Shown: in pieces, positions 35,117 to 49,591 of the stretch | Position numbering within the stretch: position 1 is the stretch's first letter | How the letters are laid out: the number at the start of each line of letters is the position of its first letter | Assembly: GCF_014647435.1 (NCBI RefSeq) | Contig: NZ_BMPE01000001.1 | Span: 310,001 to 374,000 of the forward strand | Source of the DNA: Deinococcus radiotolerans | Lineage (GTDB): Bacteria > Deinococcota > Deinococci > Deinococcales > Deinococcaceae | Direction of reading: 5' to 3' | DNA length: 64,000 nt | The notes under the pieces: generated by a model | The model's input: only the letters and a program-made list of their open reading frames with translations | What the model was told of the DNA's origin: nothing | Databases searched by the model: none | Position numbers and translations under genes: made by a program

Positions 35117-36150
35117 GTCAGTTCCTTTTGCAGTTGCTTCAGCACCTCGGTCGTGTCGCCCTGCCAGATGGTGGACGCCATGAACGGGCGGAAGCCGAGT
35201 TCCGTGTTGATTTTCAGCATGGGGCCGTTGCTGTCCGCGTTCTGCGTGCGGATCTCGCGGGCGTGGGGATTCAGGCGCTGCGTGGCCTGCACGTTCGCGG
35301 CCTTTAGCCAGCGGCCCAGGCTGTGGCCCCGGTGTTCCGGCCGCACGCCCGTATTGCCCTGCGCGACGATGCGCGGCTGCGCGGGCCGCCACGACACGTC
35401 CGTCAGGCCGACCAGCGTGCCGTCCGGGGCGCGCACCACCGCGACCACTGACGTGCGGCCCCCGGCGCGGGCCAGGGTCTCCATGGAGCGCACCTCTTCC
35501 GGCGTGGTGCGGTGGTCCTCGACGTCCAGGTCGTCACGCGGGGCGCTGTTCATGACGTTCAGCAGCTCCGCGTAGGCGTCCAGGTCGGCGTCCGGCACGC
35601 CGTCCGTCCAGACCTCCAGGGTGTACCCGTCGTCCGGGCGGGTCGTCCAGGCGTCCAGCAGGCCCTCGGGCACGTCGGACAGCAGCAGGCGGTTCACGTG
35701 GTTGCTCAGGCCCGGCTGAAACCCGGCGCGGCGTGCAAATACGTCCCCGGCGGGGACGCGGTCGTTCGTCTGTGCCATCAGCAGCGTCCGCCCGCGCACC
35801 TGCATGGCCTGCGCCGCGTGCCCCAGCAGCGTCCGGCCAAGCCCGCGCCCACGCGCGGCAGGGGAGACCATGAGCTCCAGCTCGGCCAGATGCTGGTTGT
35901 CCCCGACCGTGAACAGCTGCGTGCGGGCGTGCGCCACGATCTGCCCGTCCTCCTCCACCGTCCAGAAGTCCAGTTCCAGGATGGGCGGGAGGTGCTGCAT
36001 CTGCCCCCAGATGTTCGCCGGGTCGGCGGGCGGATCGTCCGGGTGAGACTCGGCTCGCAGGCGGTTCAGGTGCGCCACCAGGGCGTGCGCGAACTCCTCG
36101 GTCAGGGCGGTGTGGTCCCGGTGCTGGACGGCGACGGAAGTTGTGGTCAT
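35113..36150 (-). CDS. Tandem GNAT acetyltransferase domain protein
   Basis: A 345-residue protein with two GNAT folds. The first (residues about 55-160) has [25 protein letters not shown] with the acetyl-CoA loop RGRGLG; the second (about 210-330) has [19 protein letters not shown] with the loop RGHSLG. Substrate unknown. It is lodged between pgk and tpiA and overlaps tpiA by four bases, so it is co-expressed with glycolysis genes although a metabolic link is not evident. Confidence 0.9.
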   Translation of the reverse strand: MTTTSVAVQHRDHTALTEEFAHALVAHLNRLRAESHPDDPPADPANIWGQMQHLPPILELDFWTVEEDGQIVAHARTQLFTVGDNQHLAELELMVSPAARGRGLGRTLLGHAAQAMQVRGRTLLMAQTNDRVPAGDVFARRAGFQPGLSNHVNRLLLSDVPEGLLDAWTTRPDDGYTLEVWTDGVPDADLDAYAELLNVMNSAPRDDLDVEDHRTTPEEVRSMETLARAGGRTSVVAVVRAPDGTLVGLTDVSWRPAQPRIVAQGNTGVRPEHRGHSLGRWLKAANVQATQRLNPHAREIRTQNADSNGPMLKINTELGFRPFMASTIWQGDTTEVLKQLQKELT

Positions 36151-36231
36151 GGTGCCTCCCAGCATGTCACGGGCGGGTGCGGCGGCGCGGCGAAGGTGAG
36201 CAGGGGGGCGTGGGGCCTCCCCGGTGCGGGT

Positions 36232-37404
<1,173 letters not shown>

Positions 37405-37426
37405 GTCGTCTCTCCGGGGAAAAAGG

Positions 37427-37472
37427 TGATGGTTGACAGAGGATGGACGGGCCACCGCTCTATCAACCATCA
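37427..37472 (-). promoter_or_regulatory. Hairpin between gap and pgk
   Basis: TGATGGTTGA (37427-37436) pairs with TCAACCATCA (37463-37472); four further pairs follow after one mismatch. It fills most of the 79-base gap between gap and pgk and could protect the gap message or attenuate pgk. Confidence 0.55.
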
Positions 37473-37483
37473 GGATGGAACGG

Positions 37484-38551
<1,068 letters not shown>

Positions 38552-38655
38552 TCAGGTGTGGCGGTTCGTGTCACCTGTACACCAAGCGCTTGATGGACCG
38601 GGTTCAAGAAATCCGGGTGATGGGAGGAGCGCTCCAGAAGGGCCTCCCCAGCCGA

Positions 38656-39198
38656 TCAGGACCCGGCCAGCACGAACGCCACGTCCACCGTCACGGAATC
38701 GCTACTGCCCGGGTAACGCACGTCGAAATCAAACGGATTGAACTTGAACTGCGCGCTCACGTTCACCTTCCCGCCCTGCAACGTCGCCTTGACGGGCACG
38801 CTGATGCTCTTCGCGGTGCCCTTCACGGTCAGGGTCCCGGACGCCGTGGTGGACAGCGTCTGACCCTCGACCAGCTTCCCGCCCGTCAGTTTCTCCAGCT
38901 TGAAGGTCGCATTCGGGAATTTCGCGGTGTTTAGCGCCTCCGCGCCCTTGGCATGCGTGTCGCGCAGACCGATCCCGGTCTTCAGGTTCACCACCGGAAC
39001 GGTGACGCTGCCCGTCGTGGCCGCCAGGTTCGCCGGATCCAAATCCACGCTGGCGGTTACGCCCGAGATGCTGCCTCGCACCGGGATGAAGCGCACCGTG
39101 TGCGTGAAGGTCGCCGAGCCGTCCGTGGACCGGTACGGCGCGGCCCCGGCCAGCCCAGCCAAGCTCAGAAGTCCCGCTGCGAACGCTGCTCGTGTCAT
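38656..39198 (-). CDS. YceI family periplasmic protein
   Basis: A 180-residue exported lipocalin-like protein. Signal peptide residues 1-19 (AGLAGA cleavage). The YceI pattern is clear: TVRFIPVRGSISGVTASVDLDPANL, GIGLRDTHAKGAEALNTAKFPNATFKLEKL, and GTLTVKGTAKSISVPVKATL. Family members bind polyisoprenoid-like lipids in a beta barrel. Single gene. Confidence 0.93.
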   Translation of the reverse strand: MTRAAFAAGLLSLAGLAGAAPYRSTDGSATFTHTVRFIPVRGSISGVTASVDLDPANLAATTGSVTVPVVNLKTGIGLRDTHAKGAEALNTAKFPNATFKLEKLTGGKLVEGQTLSTTASGTLTVKGTAKSISVPVKATLQGGKVNVSAQFKFNPFDFDVRYPGSSDSVTVDVAFVLAGS

Positions 39199-39370
39199 AC
39201 CCAGATGGTGACCTGCCCAGGTGAAGCGCACGTGAACCTGCCCGCGCCGCCACACCCGGCGTCCAGCACAGCCTCTTCACGTGACCCTCCTGCAAGAAAA
39301 ACGTGCCTCGCCCGGTCCTACCCTGACCGGATAGTCCCCGCACCGCCGGGAGCGCCACCGGAGGCCCACC

Positions 39371-39679
39371 ATGCGCCGTATCCTCTGCCTGCTCGCCCTG
39401 TCCGCACCCTGCTCGGGCCTCGCCACGCCTGTCACCATGCAGTTCCGCCTTACGGTCCGGCCCGCCTGCGAACGTTGGACCGCCACCGCCGACACCCTCA
39501 CCCTGCGCTGCACCCGGGACTACCATCCCGCGGACCCGCGCGCCCTGCCGGAACTTCAGGGTCAGCTGCCGCCGGGCGAGTGGACCCTGCGGGACTCCAG
39601 CGCGGCCCCCACCGGCGGCACGCTGAACACCTATGTCCTTACCCCGGGCAGTGGCGCGGCCCCCACCGACTTCTACTGA
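39371..39679 (+). CDS. Small exported hypothetical protein, 102 aa
   Basis: A 102-residue protein with a signal peptide (MRRILCLLALSAPCSGLA) and a mature part holding two cysteines (CERWTATADTLTLRC) that could form a disulfide. Beta-rich composition. No family recognised. Diverges from the YceI gene with about 170 bases between. Confidence 0.6.
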   Translation: MRRILCLLALSAPCSGLATPVTMQFRLTVRPACERWTATADTLTLRCTRDYHPADPRALPELQGQLPPGEWTLRDSSAAPTGGTLNTYVLTPGSGAAPTDFY

Positions 39680-39768
39680 ACGCCGGACACCCGGTTCCGT
39701 TGCGCGGCCCTCACCGCTGATCAGACGCCCCGGGAAGCGCGCCGGGTATCCGCGTCATACTGCTCGGC

Positions 39769-41175
39769 ATGAATGACGACCTTCTCGTGATGAAGTTCGG
39801 CGGGACGAACATGCAGGACTCGCGCGCCATCCGCCACAGCGCCTCCCTGGCCGCCCGGTCCATCCGCGAGGGCGTGAAGGTGGTCGTCGTGGTGTCCGCC
39901 ATGGCCGGCATCACGAACCAGCTGCTGAAACTCGCGGACGCCGCCCAGTCCGGCGATATCGCCGCTGCCAACGACGAGATCGCGCTGATGCGCACGCGGC
40001 ACTTCACGGCCGCGCAGGAACTCGGCGCGGCGCCCGACAGCGGCACCGTCCGCGAGATCCGCGAGATGCACGAGACGCTCCGGCAGGCGGTGTACGGCGT
40101 GTACCTGCTGCGCGAACTCACGCCCCGCAGCCGCGACCTGATCGTGGCGTTTGGTGAACGCCTCAGCGCGCCCCTTATGAGCCTGGCGCTCGAACAGGAC
40201 GGTCTGCGCGCCCACCACCTCTCGGGCGGCGAGGCCGGCATCCTCACCGACAGTCACTTCGGGAACGCCAAGCCCATGCCGAACACCTACGAGCGCGTCA
40301 AGGACCGCCTCAGCGGTCTGCTGTCTGCCGGGGTCACGCCAGTCGTGGCGGGCTTCATGGGCGAGACGGAGAAGGGCGCCATCACGACCCTGGGACGCGG
40401 CGGCACGGACTTCAGCGCGACGATCATCGGCAAGGCCCTCGGCGCAGACGAGGTGTGGGCGTGGAAGGACGTGGACGGCGTCATGAGTGCCGACCCGCGG
40501 GTCGTGAAGGACGCCCGCAACATCGAGGTCCTGTCGTACGGGGAGGTGATGGAACTCGCGTACTTCGGCGCGAAGGTCCTCCACCCCCTGGCCGTCACGC
40601 CCTTACAGGAGAGCGGCATTCCCCTGCGCGTGAAGAGCGCGGCCGATCCGGACTTCCCCGGGACACTCGTGCAGGCCCAGCCGCGCGATGAGGCCGGGCA
40701 CCCCGTGAAGGCCGTGACCGCCATCCGCAACGTCAGCATCATCAATGTGAGCGGCGCGGGCGTGCTGGGTATCCCCGAAGTGATCGCCAGCGTGTTCGAC
40801 GCAATCGCCCGCGAGAACGTCACGCTGCTGATGGTCTCGCAGTCGTCCAGCATGAGCAACGTGTCACTGGCCGTGCAGACGGTGGACGCGGAACGTACCG
40901 TGAACGCCCTGCGCGCCGGCGTGAGCTTGGAACTGCGGGTCGAGGAACAGCCGGGCGTGGCGGTCCTGGCCATCGTGGGCAGCGGCATGCGCGGCCAGCG
41001 GGGCGTGTCCGCGCGGATGTTCACCGCGCTGGCTGATCAGGACGTGAACGTGCTGATGATCTCCCAGGGCAGCAGCGAACTGAACGTCTCCGTGGCCGTT
41101 GAGGGCACGCACGTGGACGCCGCCACGCTGGCCGTGCACCGCGCCTTCGACCTGGGCACCCCCACGCCGGCCTGA
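39769..41175 (+). CDS. lysC: Aspartokinase
   Basis: A 468-residue monofunctional aspartate kinase. The N-terminal [12 protein letters not shown], the amino acid kinase segments [23 protein letters not shown] and [13 protein letters not shown], and two C-terminal ACT domains (about residues 320-395 and 400-460) that bind feedback effectors. Because lysine is made by the aminoadipate route here, the enzyme should feed threonine, methionine and isoleucine, and lysine feedback is not expected. Confidence 0.94.
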   Translation: MNDDLLVMKFGGTNMQDSRAIRHSASLAARSIREGVKVVVVVSAMAGITNQLLKLADAAQSGDIAAANDEIALMRTRHFTAAQELGAAPDSGTVREIREMHETLRQAVYGVYLLRELTPRSRDLIVAFGERLSAPLMSLALEQDGLRAHHLSGGEAGILTDSHFGNAKPMPNTYERVKDRLSGLLSAGVTPVVAGFMGETEKGAITTLGRGGTDFSATIIGKALGADEVWAWKDVDGVMSADPRVVKDARNIEVLSYGEVMELAYFGAKVLHPLAVTPLQESGIPLRVKSAADPDFPGTLVQAQPRDEAGHPVKAVTAIRNVSIINVSGAGVLGIPEVIASVFDAIARENVTLLMVSQSSSMSNVSLAVQTVDAERTVNALRAGVSLELRVEEQPGVAVLAIVGSGMRGQRGVSARMFTALADQDVNVLMISQGSSELNVSVAVEGTHVDAATLAVHRAFDLGTPTPA

Positions 41176-41185
41176 CCCGGGCGCC

Positions 41186-41893
41186 TCAGGTGGCGGTGGG
41201 GCGCGTGTCCCGCTCGCCACCTGGACTTTTTTTCAGCTGCGGCCAGCGCCGGGTCATGATCAGGTGCGCGCCGCCCACCCACGCCACACTGGCCATGAAG
41301 CCCGCCAGGACGTCCGACGGGTAGTGCACGCCCAGGTAGTTGCGGCTCGCGCCGATCGCCACGGCCCACAGCACCCCGAATACCGCGACCGGCCACGCTG
41401 CCCGGGACCGCCAGAAGATCAGCGCCAGCGCGAACCCGAACGCGGCGTTCGCCATGGCGTGCCCACTGGGAAAACTGAAGCCCGGTTCGGTCAGGACGGC
41501 CATCAGTTGGTCCGGGCGGGGCCGCTGGAAGATGATCTTCGCCACGAGGTTCAGCAGGGTCGCGCCCGCCACGGCGGTCACCAGGAACCAGCCGTGCGCT
41601 TTGCCCTGCGCCTGCCCCAGCAGCCACGCGATGGCCAGCACCACGAACGGCAGCACGACCGCGCCGCCCAGCTGCGCCAGAATCTCGCACAGCTGCGTGA
41701 GACCGGGCGTGCGGCGCGCCGCGTACCAGTTCAGGACTGCCTGATCCCAAGCGAAGCCGCCCTCGCGGAACACTTCGTGCGTCAGGTGCGCGAACAGCCC
41801 CAGCGGGACCATCACGCTGAGCAGGAGGGTCAGCAGGGCCCGCCAGTGCTGCTGGATGAACGGAATGAACTCGTGGCGGGAGCGGGGGAACAT
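41186..41893 (-). CDS. PAP2 family phosphatase, membrane bound
   Basis: A 235-residue membrane protein with about five helices and the three PAP2 motifs: [14 protein letters not shown] and [12 protein letters not shown]. It could dephosphorylate undecaprenyl pyrophosphate or phosphatidate. ATG at 41893 is taken; the open frame upstream is out of character. Its stop is 10 bases from that of lysC with no hairpin between. Confidence 0.92.
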   Translation of the reverse strand: MFPRSRHEFIPFIQQHWRALLTLLLSVMVPLGLFAHLTHEVFREGGFAWDQAVLNWYAARRTPGLTQLCEILAQLGGAVVLPFVVLAIAWLLGQAQGKAHGWFLVTAVAGATLLNLVAKIIFQRPRPDQLMAVLTEPGFSFPSGHAMANAAFGFALALIFWRSRAAWPVAVFGVLWAVAIGASRNYLGVHYPSDVLAGFMASVAWVGGAHLIMTRRWPQLKKSPGGERDTRPTAT

Positions 41894-42096
41894 CCTCACA
41901 TTACAGCCGTCCGGTTCTGCGGGCGTGCCCGTGCCCGCTTGCGCCTTGCTTAACGCTTCTGCGCCCTTTGGCGTAGCGCGCCCTGCGCCACCCGGTGCAT
42001 GCGCCCGTACCCCCCTGCGGCGCACCATGTGATCAGAAGGAACGCGCCCAGCACGGGCCGCCAGCGGGGCGGCGGCGCACCCTCAGGAGTTCACAG

Positions 42097-42246
42097 ATGC
42101 AACACGACTTCGGTCAGCTTCACGCGCAGGATCTCCTGCAAGAAGCCCAGCACGCCCGCTTGGTCCGCCAGGCTCAGGCCGCCCAGCGCGGCAAACGCAA
42201 GCCCGGCGCCCTGCGCGCCCTCCTGCATCGGCTGCGGCTCGCGTGA
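42097..42246 (+). CDS. Small basic protein, 49 aa
   Basis: A short gene with CAGGAG nine bases before ATG. The protein is helical and rich in Gln, Ala, Arg, Leu and His (MQHDFGQLHAQDLLQEAQ, later ARLVRQAQAAQRGKRKPG), lacking a signal peptide or hydrophobic segment. Its N-terminal HDFGQLHAQDLL pattern resembles small helical proteins of unknown role that I have seen in high-GC genomes, but no family can be named. Confidence 0.55.
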   Translation: MQHDFGQLHAQDLLQEAQHARLVRQAQAAQRGKRKPGALRALLHRLRLA

Positions 42247-42305
42247 CCCGTCCCACCCAGGCGCCGCTCCCTTCCCCGTGAAGAGGCGCGGCGCTCTTTT
42301 TGGCC

Positions 42306-44171
<1,866 letters not shown>

Positions 44172-44250
44172 AGTGGAGAGGGTGGCAGCATTCCGTGACC
44201 AGAAGCGCGAAAATAAAAAATTAGGACTCACATATCACCGAACAATACTT

Positions 44251-44283
44251 TCACGACTTGAATTAATCGTGAAAGTAGTCACT
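44251..44283 (+). repeat. Composite AT-rich repeat, copy B
   Basis: TCACGA (44251-44256), ten bases ending TTAA, TCGTGA (44267-44272), seven bases, CACT (44280-44283). The right half is GTGA-N6-TCAC. It lies between divergent uvrC and the alpha/beta hydrolase pair, in a locally AT-rich stretch. Confidence 0.78.
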
Positions 44284-44415
44284 AGTTGATGATACTTGTT
44301 ATGGACCATAAAACTTCTATTCATTGTCAGGTGTCAGACCGCATCCTGCTCACTCGTCTGACAGCCCGGGCAGGTCATAAGTTTCTCTACAGATACCCGT
44401 CACGGCTCAGCCTCT

Positions 44416-45171
44416 ATGCTGCGTGGCGTGTCCACCGAGTCCTTCACGCACGACGGCGCGCACCTGAGCGTTCGGCGCACCGGGGTGGGCCCACCCGTCG
44501 TCCTCGTGCACGGCCTGAGCGGCTCCACCCGCTGGTGGCGCTTCAACGTTCCCGCCCTGAAACAGGAGCACACGGTGTACAGCCTGGACCTCAGCGGGTA
44601 CGGCCTGTCCCGCGGCCGTCCCTCACGCACCGTGCGTGAAGCCGCCGACCTGATCTGCGCCTGGCTGGACACCCATGACCTGCGGGCCGTGACGCTGGTC
44701 GGACATTCCATGGGCGGACAGATCAGCCTGCACGTGGCTGCCCAGCGGCCTGAACGGGTGCAGAATCTCGTGCTGGTGTGTGCCAGCGGGCTGCTCAGAG
44801 CGAACGCGGCCCGCACGGCGCTCCACCTGCCGCGCGCCGCGTGGCTGGGTGAACGGCGGTTCATCGGGCGCATCGTGCTGGACGGCCTGCGCGCCGGCCC
44901 AGTGAACCTGTGGCGGAACGCGACGGACCTCCTGCGGGACACCGTGCAGGACGCGCTGCCCTTCATTCACGCGCGGACGCTGATCGTCTGGGGTGAGCGG
45001 GACATCCTGGTGCCCATTGCGCTGGGTCAGCTGCTCCACGAGGCTCTGCCCGGCTCCCGCTTCGAGGTCATTCCCCGCGCGGGTCACGTGGCGATGGTGG
45101 ACCGACCTGCGGCCTTCAATGCAATCTTGCTCGATTTCCTCGGCAGGGGAGAGGCCGGGACTTCCGCTTGA
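44416..45171 (+). CDS. Alpha/beta hydrolase 1
   Basis: A 251-residue hydrolase. HGLSGSTRWW (oxyanion), GHSMGGQIS (nucleophile serine), DILVP (acid) and AGHVAMVDRP (histidine) complete the triad. No signal peptide. It overlaps the next hydrolase by four bases with TTG as the second start. Substrate unknown; the pair lies between two direct copies of the composite repeat. Confidence 0.9.
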   Translation: MLRGVSTESFTHDGAHLSVRRTGVGPPVVLVHGLSGSTRWWRFNVPALKQEHTVYSLDLSGYGLSRGRPSRTVREAADLICAWLDTHDLRAVTLVGHSMGGQISLHVAAQRPERVQNLVLVCASGLLRANAARTALHLPRAAWLGERRFIGRIVLDGLRAGPVNLWRNATDLLRDTVQDALPFIHARTLIVWGERDILVPIALGQLLHEALPGSRFEVIPRAGHVAMVDRPAAFNAILLDFLGRGEAGTSA

Positions 45172-45914
45172 AGGCGCAGTCGGTTTTCCTCACCGTGAAC
45201 GGTCTGCGCACCCACGCCTGGAAGGTCGGTCGGGGCGCGCCAGTCGTGATCGTGCCTGGATTGGGGTGTGCGTCCTGGATGTACCTCCGCCTCGCCCGTC
45301 AGCTCGCCCGCGAGCGGACGGTGTTCGTGTACGATCCACCCGGCCACGGCGACAGCGAGGGGCGCAGGGACTTCCCGGTGTGCATCGAGCACCTCACGGA
45401 TCATCTGGCGGCGTGGCTGCGTGAGGCTGGGCTGGAAGGCACACCCGTCTTCGGGCATTCGCTGGGGGGTGAGGTGATGTTTGACCTGGCGGCCCGCTAC
45501 CCGCACTGTGCGCCGGCCCTGATCGCCTGTGCGCCCACGGGTATTCCGGAGAACCCCAGTGTGAGGTTGCAGCTCCTGCGCCTGCTGCGGGATCTGCCGA
45601 GGGAGCGGCTGGGTCTCCTGATTCCTGGCCTGCGGGCGTACCGGAGGTGTGGGGCGCGGCGCATGCTGCTGCTGGCCCGGGATCAGGAGGCGCACATGAC
45701 GGGGCCGCTCCTGCCGCGCGTGCAGGTCCCGACCCTCCTGATTGACGGCCAGAGTGATCCGGTGATTCAGACCTGGACGGTGGACTGCATCTGCGCGGAT
45801 ATCCCGGAAGCGATCGTGTGTCAGATCCCGCGCGCGCCGCACGGCTTGACGGATACGCACCCGCGGGCAGTGGCGCAGTTAACTCTGGAGTTTCTGCGAG
45901 GAGAAGGTCTATAG
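45168..45914 (+). CDS. Alpha/beta hydrolase 2
   Basis: A 248-residue hydrolase with PGLGCASWMY, GHSLGGEVM, DPVIQ and an APHGLTDTHP histidine, so a complete triad. TTG start overlapping the first hydrolase (TTGA). It resembles its neighbour only at fold level, so this is not a recent duplication. A terminator (45994-46015) and repeat copy C follow. Confidence 0.88.
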   Translation: MKAQSVFLTVNGLRTHAWKVGRGAPVVIVPGLGCASWMYLRLARQLARERTVFVYDPPGHGDSEGRRDFPVCIEHLTDHLAAWLREAGLEGTPVFGHSLGGEVMFDLAARYPHCAPALIACAPTGIPENPSVRLQLLRLLRDLPRERLGLLIPGLRAYRRCGARRMLLLARDQEAHMTGPLLPRVQVPTLLIDGQSDPVIQTWTVDCICADIPEAIVCQIPRAPHGLTDTHPRAVAQLTLEFLRGEGL

Positions 45915-45946
45915 AAGGCGGTGATCAGGCGTAGAGAACTAAAATT

Positions 45947-45978
45947 TCACGACAGGTTTAATCGTGAATATTTTCACT
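45947..45978 (+). repeat. Composite AT-rich repeat, copy C
   Basis: TCACGA (45947-45952), nine bases ending TTTAA, TCGTGA (45962-45967), seven bases, CACT (45975-45978); right half GTGA-N6-TCAC. Same orientation as copy B, so the hydrolase pair is bracketed by direct repeats. Confidence 0.78.
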
Positions 45979-45993
45979 TACTACCTGTAATTT

Positions 45994-46020
45994 GTGGGGA
46001 GGCAACACTCCCCACTTCTT
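45994..46020 (+). terminator. Terminator between hydrolase 2 and aspS
   Basis: GTGGGGAG (45994-46001) pairs with CTCCCCAC (46008-46015) around GCAACA; TTCTTCC follows. Confidence 0.75.
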
Positions 46021-46028
46021 CCTACTTA

Positions 46029-47765
46029 TTAACTGTTATCCAGCGCCACGCTGAGGCCGACGTCGGCCAGCTGGCCGGGCTCGACGGGGGAGGGCGCCAG
46101 GGCCATCAGGTCCACGCCGCGGTTGTTCTTGGGGAAGGCGATGACTTCTCGGATGCTGGTTGCTCCGCTCATGACCATGATCAGGCGGTCGAAGCCCCAG
46201 GCGATGCCGCCGTGGGGGGGTGTGCCGTATTCGAGGGCGTCCATGAAGAACCCGAATTTGTCGCGGGCCTGTTCGGCGCTGAAGCCGATGGCCTGGAACA
46301 TCTTGGCCTGCACGGCGGGGTCGTGGATGCGGATGCTGCCCCCGCCGACCTCGAAGCCGTTCAGGACGAGATCGTACGCCTGCGCGCGGATTTCACCCTG
46401 GCGGTCGGTGCCGAAGAGGTCCAGGTCGTCGGGGTGAGGGGCGGTGAAGGGGTGATGCATGTACGTCCAGGTGCCGCTCTCGTCGTCGAATTCCAGCTGG
46501 GGGAACTCGGTGACCCAGGAGACGTGGAACTGCGGCCCGCCAGCGGCGAGGTCGAACAGGTCCCGCAGGGCGAGGCGCACCGCGCCCAGCGCGCCGACAG
46601 CTTTCTTCCATTCGCCAGCGGTGAACAGGAGGGTGCCGCCCTGCGCGACGCCGGTGCGGGCGATCAGTTCGGCGGCCTGCGCGGTGACGAACTTGCTGAT
46701 GCCGCCGGTGAAGCCATCGCCGTCACGTTTGAGCCAGGCGAGGCCGCCCGCGCCGTTCTGCTTGGCGATGCGTTCGAGTTCGTCGATCTGCTTGCGGGTC
46801 AATTCGGGCGCGGCGATCACCTTGACAGCCTGAGCACTGGCGAAGGCCTTGAACTCGCCGCCCTGGAACAGGTCGGTGACCTCCGTGAACTTCAGGTCGA
46901 AGCGCAGGTCGGGCTTGTCGGACCCGTAGAGGTTCATGGCGTCCATGTACGCCATGCGCGGGAAGGGAAGGGGCAGGTCGACGCCCATCGTCTCGCGGAA
47001 CACGTGGGCCATCAGGCCCTCCTGGGTGCTCAGCACGTCGTCGAGTTCGACGAAGCTCATCTCCATGTCGAGCTGCGTGAAGTCCGGCTGGCGGTCGGCG
47101 CGGAGGTCCTCGTCGCGGAAGCAGCGGGCCAGCTGGTAGTAGCGGTCGTACCCGGCGATCATCAGCATCTGCTTGAACAGCTGCGGGCTCTGCGGCAGCG
47201 CGTAGAACTCCCCGGGGTTCTGGCGGCTGGGCACCAGGAAGTCACGGGCCCCCTCGGGCGTGGACTTCGTGAGCATGGGCGTCTCGACCTGCACGAAGCC
47301 CTCGCGGTCGAGGTACTCGGTGACGGCGGCGACAGCCTTGCTGCGCAGCACGAGGTTGCGCTGCATCTCCGGGCGGCGCAGGTCGAGGTACCGGAACTTC
47401 AGGCGGATGTCCTCGGCCACGCTGTCGCCCTTCTCCAGTTCGAAGGGCGTGGTCTTCGCGGTGTTCAGCACCTTAACGCGGGTGGCGATCACCTCGAAGT
47501 CCGCCAAGCCCCCCTTGCGCTGGCTCTCAGGGCGGGCCTGGTACGTGCCCTCGATCTCCGCAACGTATTCGGCGCGCAGGCGGTCCGCGTCCGCGAAGGC
47601 GGCGGAGTCCGGTTCGACCTGCACCTGTACCAGCCCGCTGCGATCACGCAGTTCCAGGAAGATCAGGCCGCCCAGGTCGCGGCGGCGGTTCACCCAGCCC
47701 TGCAGGGTGACGGTCTGCCCGGCGTGCGCGGGCGTGAGGTGGCCGATCATGGCGGTGCGTTTCAT
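46029..47765 (-). CDS. aspS: Aspartate--tRNA ligase, bacterial type
   Basis: A 578-residue class IIb synthetase with an N-terminal OB-fold, catalytic core, and the bacterial GAD insertion (about residues 280-400; [18 protein letters not shown]). Motif 2 region [23 protein letters not shown] and motif 3 [12 protein letters not shown] are intact. The bacterial length and insertion identify the discriminating AspRS1 type rather than the short archaeal-like AspRS2 known from Deinococcus. ATG at 47765 overlaps the hisS stop (ATGA). Confidence 0.97.
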   Translation of the reverse strand: MKRTAMIGHLTPAHAGQTVTLQGWVNRRRDLGGLIFLELRDRSGLVQVQVEPDSAAFADADRLRAEYVAEIEGTYQARPESQRKGGLADFEVIATRVKVLNTAKTTPFELEKGDSVAEDIRLKFRYLDLRRPEMQRNLVLRSKAVAAVTEYLDREGFVQVETPMLTKSTPEGARDFLVPSRQNPGEFYALPQSPQLFKQMLMIAGYDRYYQLARCFRDEDLRADRQPDFTQLDMEMSFVELDDVLSTQEGLMAHVFRETMGVDLPLPFPRMAYMDAMNLYGSDKPDLRFDLKFTEVTDLFQGGEFKAFASAQAVKVIAAPELTRKQIDELERIAKQNGAGGLAWLKRDGDGFTGGISKFVTAQAAELIARTGVAQGGTLLFTAGEWKKAVGALGAVRLALRDLFDLAAGGPQFHVSWVTEFPQLEFDDESGTWTYMHHPFTAPHPDDLDLFGTDRQGEIRAQAYDLVLNGFEVGGGSIRIHDPAVQAKMFQAIGFSAEQARDKFGFFMDALEYGTPPHGGIAWGFDRLIMVMSGATSIREVIAFPKNNRGVDLMALAPSPVEPGQLADVGLSVALDNS

Positions 47766-49057
47766 GCGTGCTCCTGAAGGAAGGCGGCGAGGTCGGCGGC
47801 GGCGAGGCTGCGCTGCTCACCGGTCTTGATGTTCTTGAGGCTGAGGGTGCCCTGCGTGACCTCGTCGGTCCCGAGGAGGGCCACCCAGTGCGCGCCGCGC
47901 CGTTCGGCGTCGCGGAAGGCGGCGGCGGGCTTCATCGCGCGGTAGGCGAATTCTGCGCGGGCGTGCGCGCGGGCGCTCATGGCGGTGCGTGCGGCATGCG
48001 GGACGTTCACCTCGTCCAGCGCGGCGACGTACAGCAGCGGCCCGGCGATCTCCGGGAGGGCCAGGCCCTCGGCCTCCAGCGCCAGCAGGAGCCGTTCCAC
48101 GCCGAACGCCCAGCCGATGCCGGGAATGGTTTCCTTGCTGCCGAGTTCCTGCGCCAGTCCGTCGTAGCGGCCCCCGCCGCCCAGCGCGGACTTCGCGCCG
48201 ACGCCCTCGTGGTGCAGTTCCCAGGCGGTGCGGCGGTAGTAGTCCAGGCCCCGCACGATGCTGGGGTCGATGTCGAACTCCACGCCCCACTCGGTCAGGT
48301 AGGCCTGCACGGCGCGGAAGTGCGCGCCCGCCTCCTCACCCAGGAAGTCCAGCATGGGCCGCACGCCGAGTTCCGCCAGGAGCTCCTGATCGCCGGCGCT
48401 CTTGCTGTCCAGGATGCGCATGGGGTTGCGGGTCAGGCGGTCCTTCGAGTCGTCCGACAGGCGCTCCAGCTGCGGCGTGAACAGGTCCCGCAGGTACGTG
48501 TTGTAGCGCTCGCGGTCCTCCGGGTCGCCGATGCTGCCCAGCTTCACGCGCACGCCCGTCAGGCCCAGTTCACGCACCACGCCCACCATCAGCGCAATGG
48601 CCTCGGCGTCCACCAGCGCGTCCGTGCTGCCCAGCACCTCGTAATCCACCTGATGGAACTGCCGCAGGCGCCCCCGCTGCTGCCGCTCGGCGCGGAACAT
48701 CGGGCCGTGCGTCCACAGCTTCAGCGGTGCGGGCAGCTGCTTCAGCCCGTTCTGCAGGTACGCGCGTACGATAGCCGCCGTACCCTCGGGCCGCAGGATG
48801 TACCCGCCGTGATCCCCAAAGTAGTACACGGTGAACATCTCCTTGCGGACGATGTCGGTACTGCCGCCCACGCCACGCTTGACGAGGTCCGCTTCCTCGA
48901 ACAGGGGCGTGTCGATGCGCTGCGCGCCCGCGCGTTCCAGAACGCGCCTTGCCTTCTCCACCAGCCAGCTGTGCGCCTGCGCCGAAACGTCAAGCGTGAG
49001 TTTCGGACTCAGTGCCGGAAGGTGATCCTCAGTGCCCTTGGGGCGGTTGATCGCCAT
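47762..49057 (-). CDS. hisS: Histidine--tRNA ligase
   Basis: A 431-residue class IIa synthetase. [14 protein letters not shown] start, motif 1 and 2 segments ([37 protein letters not shown]), the histidine-binding [14 protein letters not shown] and [14 protein letters not shown], motif 3 [15 protein letters not shown], and the C-terminal anticodon domain. ATG at 49057 is used rather than the longer frame. First gene of the hisS-aspS pair, a conserved arrangement. Confidence 0.96.
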   Translation of the reverse strand: MAINRPKGTEDHLPALSPKLTLDVSAQAHSWLVEKARRVLERAGAQRIDTPLFEEADLVKRGVGGSTDIVRKEMFTVYYFGDHGGYILRPEGTAAIVRAYLQNGLKQLPAPLKLWTHGPMFRAERQQRGRLRQFHQVDYEVLGSTDALVDAEAIALMVGVVRELGLTGVRVKLGSIGDPEDRERYNTYLRDLFTPQLERLSDDSKDRLTRNPMRILDSKSAGDQELLAELGVRPMLDFLGEEAGAHFRAVQAYLTEWGVEFDIDPSIVRGLDYYRRTAWELHHEGVGAKSALGGGGRYDGLAQELGSKETIPGIGWAFGVERLLLALEAEGLALPEIAGPLLYVAALDEVNVPHAARTAMSARAHARAEFAYRAMKPAAAFRDAERRGAHWVALLGTDEVTQGTLSLKNIKTGEQRSLAAADLAAFLQEHA

Positions 49058-49145
49058 AACCCGAGCAGCATAGCGCCTGCACGGGAAAAGCCCCATCCGC
49101 CGGAATGCCCACGGGAGAGGACGGCGCCGGCGGGAAGACAGGGGA

Positions 49146-49182
49146 GAGGGCGGCCCCCAGACCCCCGGATGGCCGCCCCCTC
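49146..49182 (-). terminator. Hairpin after the lipoprotein gene
   Basis: GAGGGCGGCC (49146-49155) pairs with GGCCGCCC(C)CTC (49171-49182) with one bulge, 12 bases past the stop on the minus strand. Confidence 0.55.
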
Positions 49183-49193
49183 TGAACCGCGCC

Positions 49194-49565
49194 TTACTGC
49201 TTGACGCTGAAGGGCAGGCCCGTGGACTTCATGCCGCCAACCTCGACGAACAGCCAGCTGCCGCCGACGGGCGCGTCTGCCGGGACGGTCAGTACGATCT
49301 GCGTGTCCGTCCAGGACTGCACTGCGGATGCCGGGAACACGTACCCGCCGTCACCGGTTTCGCTGGCGCCCAGGCGCACCTTGCCCGTGCTGGGTCCGCC
49401 CAGGTAGCGTCCCTGCACGGTGAGCGTCCCGCCGCGCGGGGCCGATTCGGACGTCTTGATGAGCATTGGGGTGACCGTCACCATCTGAGAGGCGCTCTGC
49501 TGGGCAGGCGCGCACGCCACCAGCCCGCCAGCCATCAGTAAAGAAGCAACAAAGAAACGCAGCAT
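49194..49565 (-). CDS. Small lipoprotein with IPT/TIG-like domain
   Basis: A 123-residue exported protein with lipobox LVAC near residue 18. The rest ([61 protein letters not shown]) matches an IPT/TIG immunoglobulin-like fold, which usually mediates protein or carbohydrate contacts at the cell surface. Single domain. Function unknown. Confidence 0.78.
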   Translation of the reverse strand: MLRFFVASLLMAGGLVACAPAQQSASQMVTVTPMLIKTSESAPRGGTLTVQGRYLGGPSTGKVRLGASETGDGGYVFPASAVQSWTDTQIVLTVPADAPVGGSWLFVEVGGMKSTGLPFSVKQ

Positions 49566-49591
49566 GTCCTTTCCTCCGTGAAGGCAGTCTA

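Noticed and set aside
42270..42300. Terminator before the end of uvrC
   Set aside because: GAGGCGC/GGCGCTC followed by five T looks promising, but the arms cannot pair without a bulge and almost no loop.
44172..44415. Radiation-response (RDRM) palindrome before uvrC
   Set aside because: I looked for the TTATGTNATTNACATAA-like pattern known in Deinococcus and did not find it; the composite repeat present there is different.
45921..47777. A 618-codon plus-strand open frame across aspS
   Set aside because: It is the antisense shadow of aspS; in this GC-rich DNA opposite frames stay open. Its composition (V, G, E, D, H-rich) has no domain.
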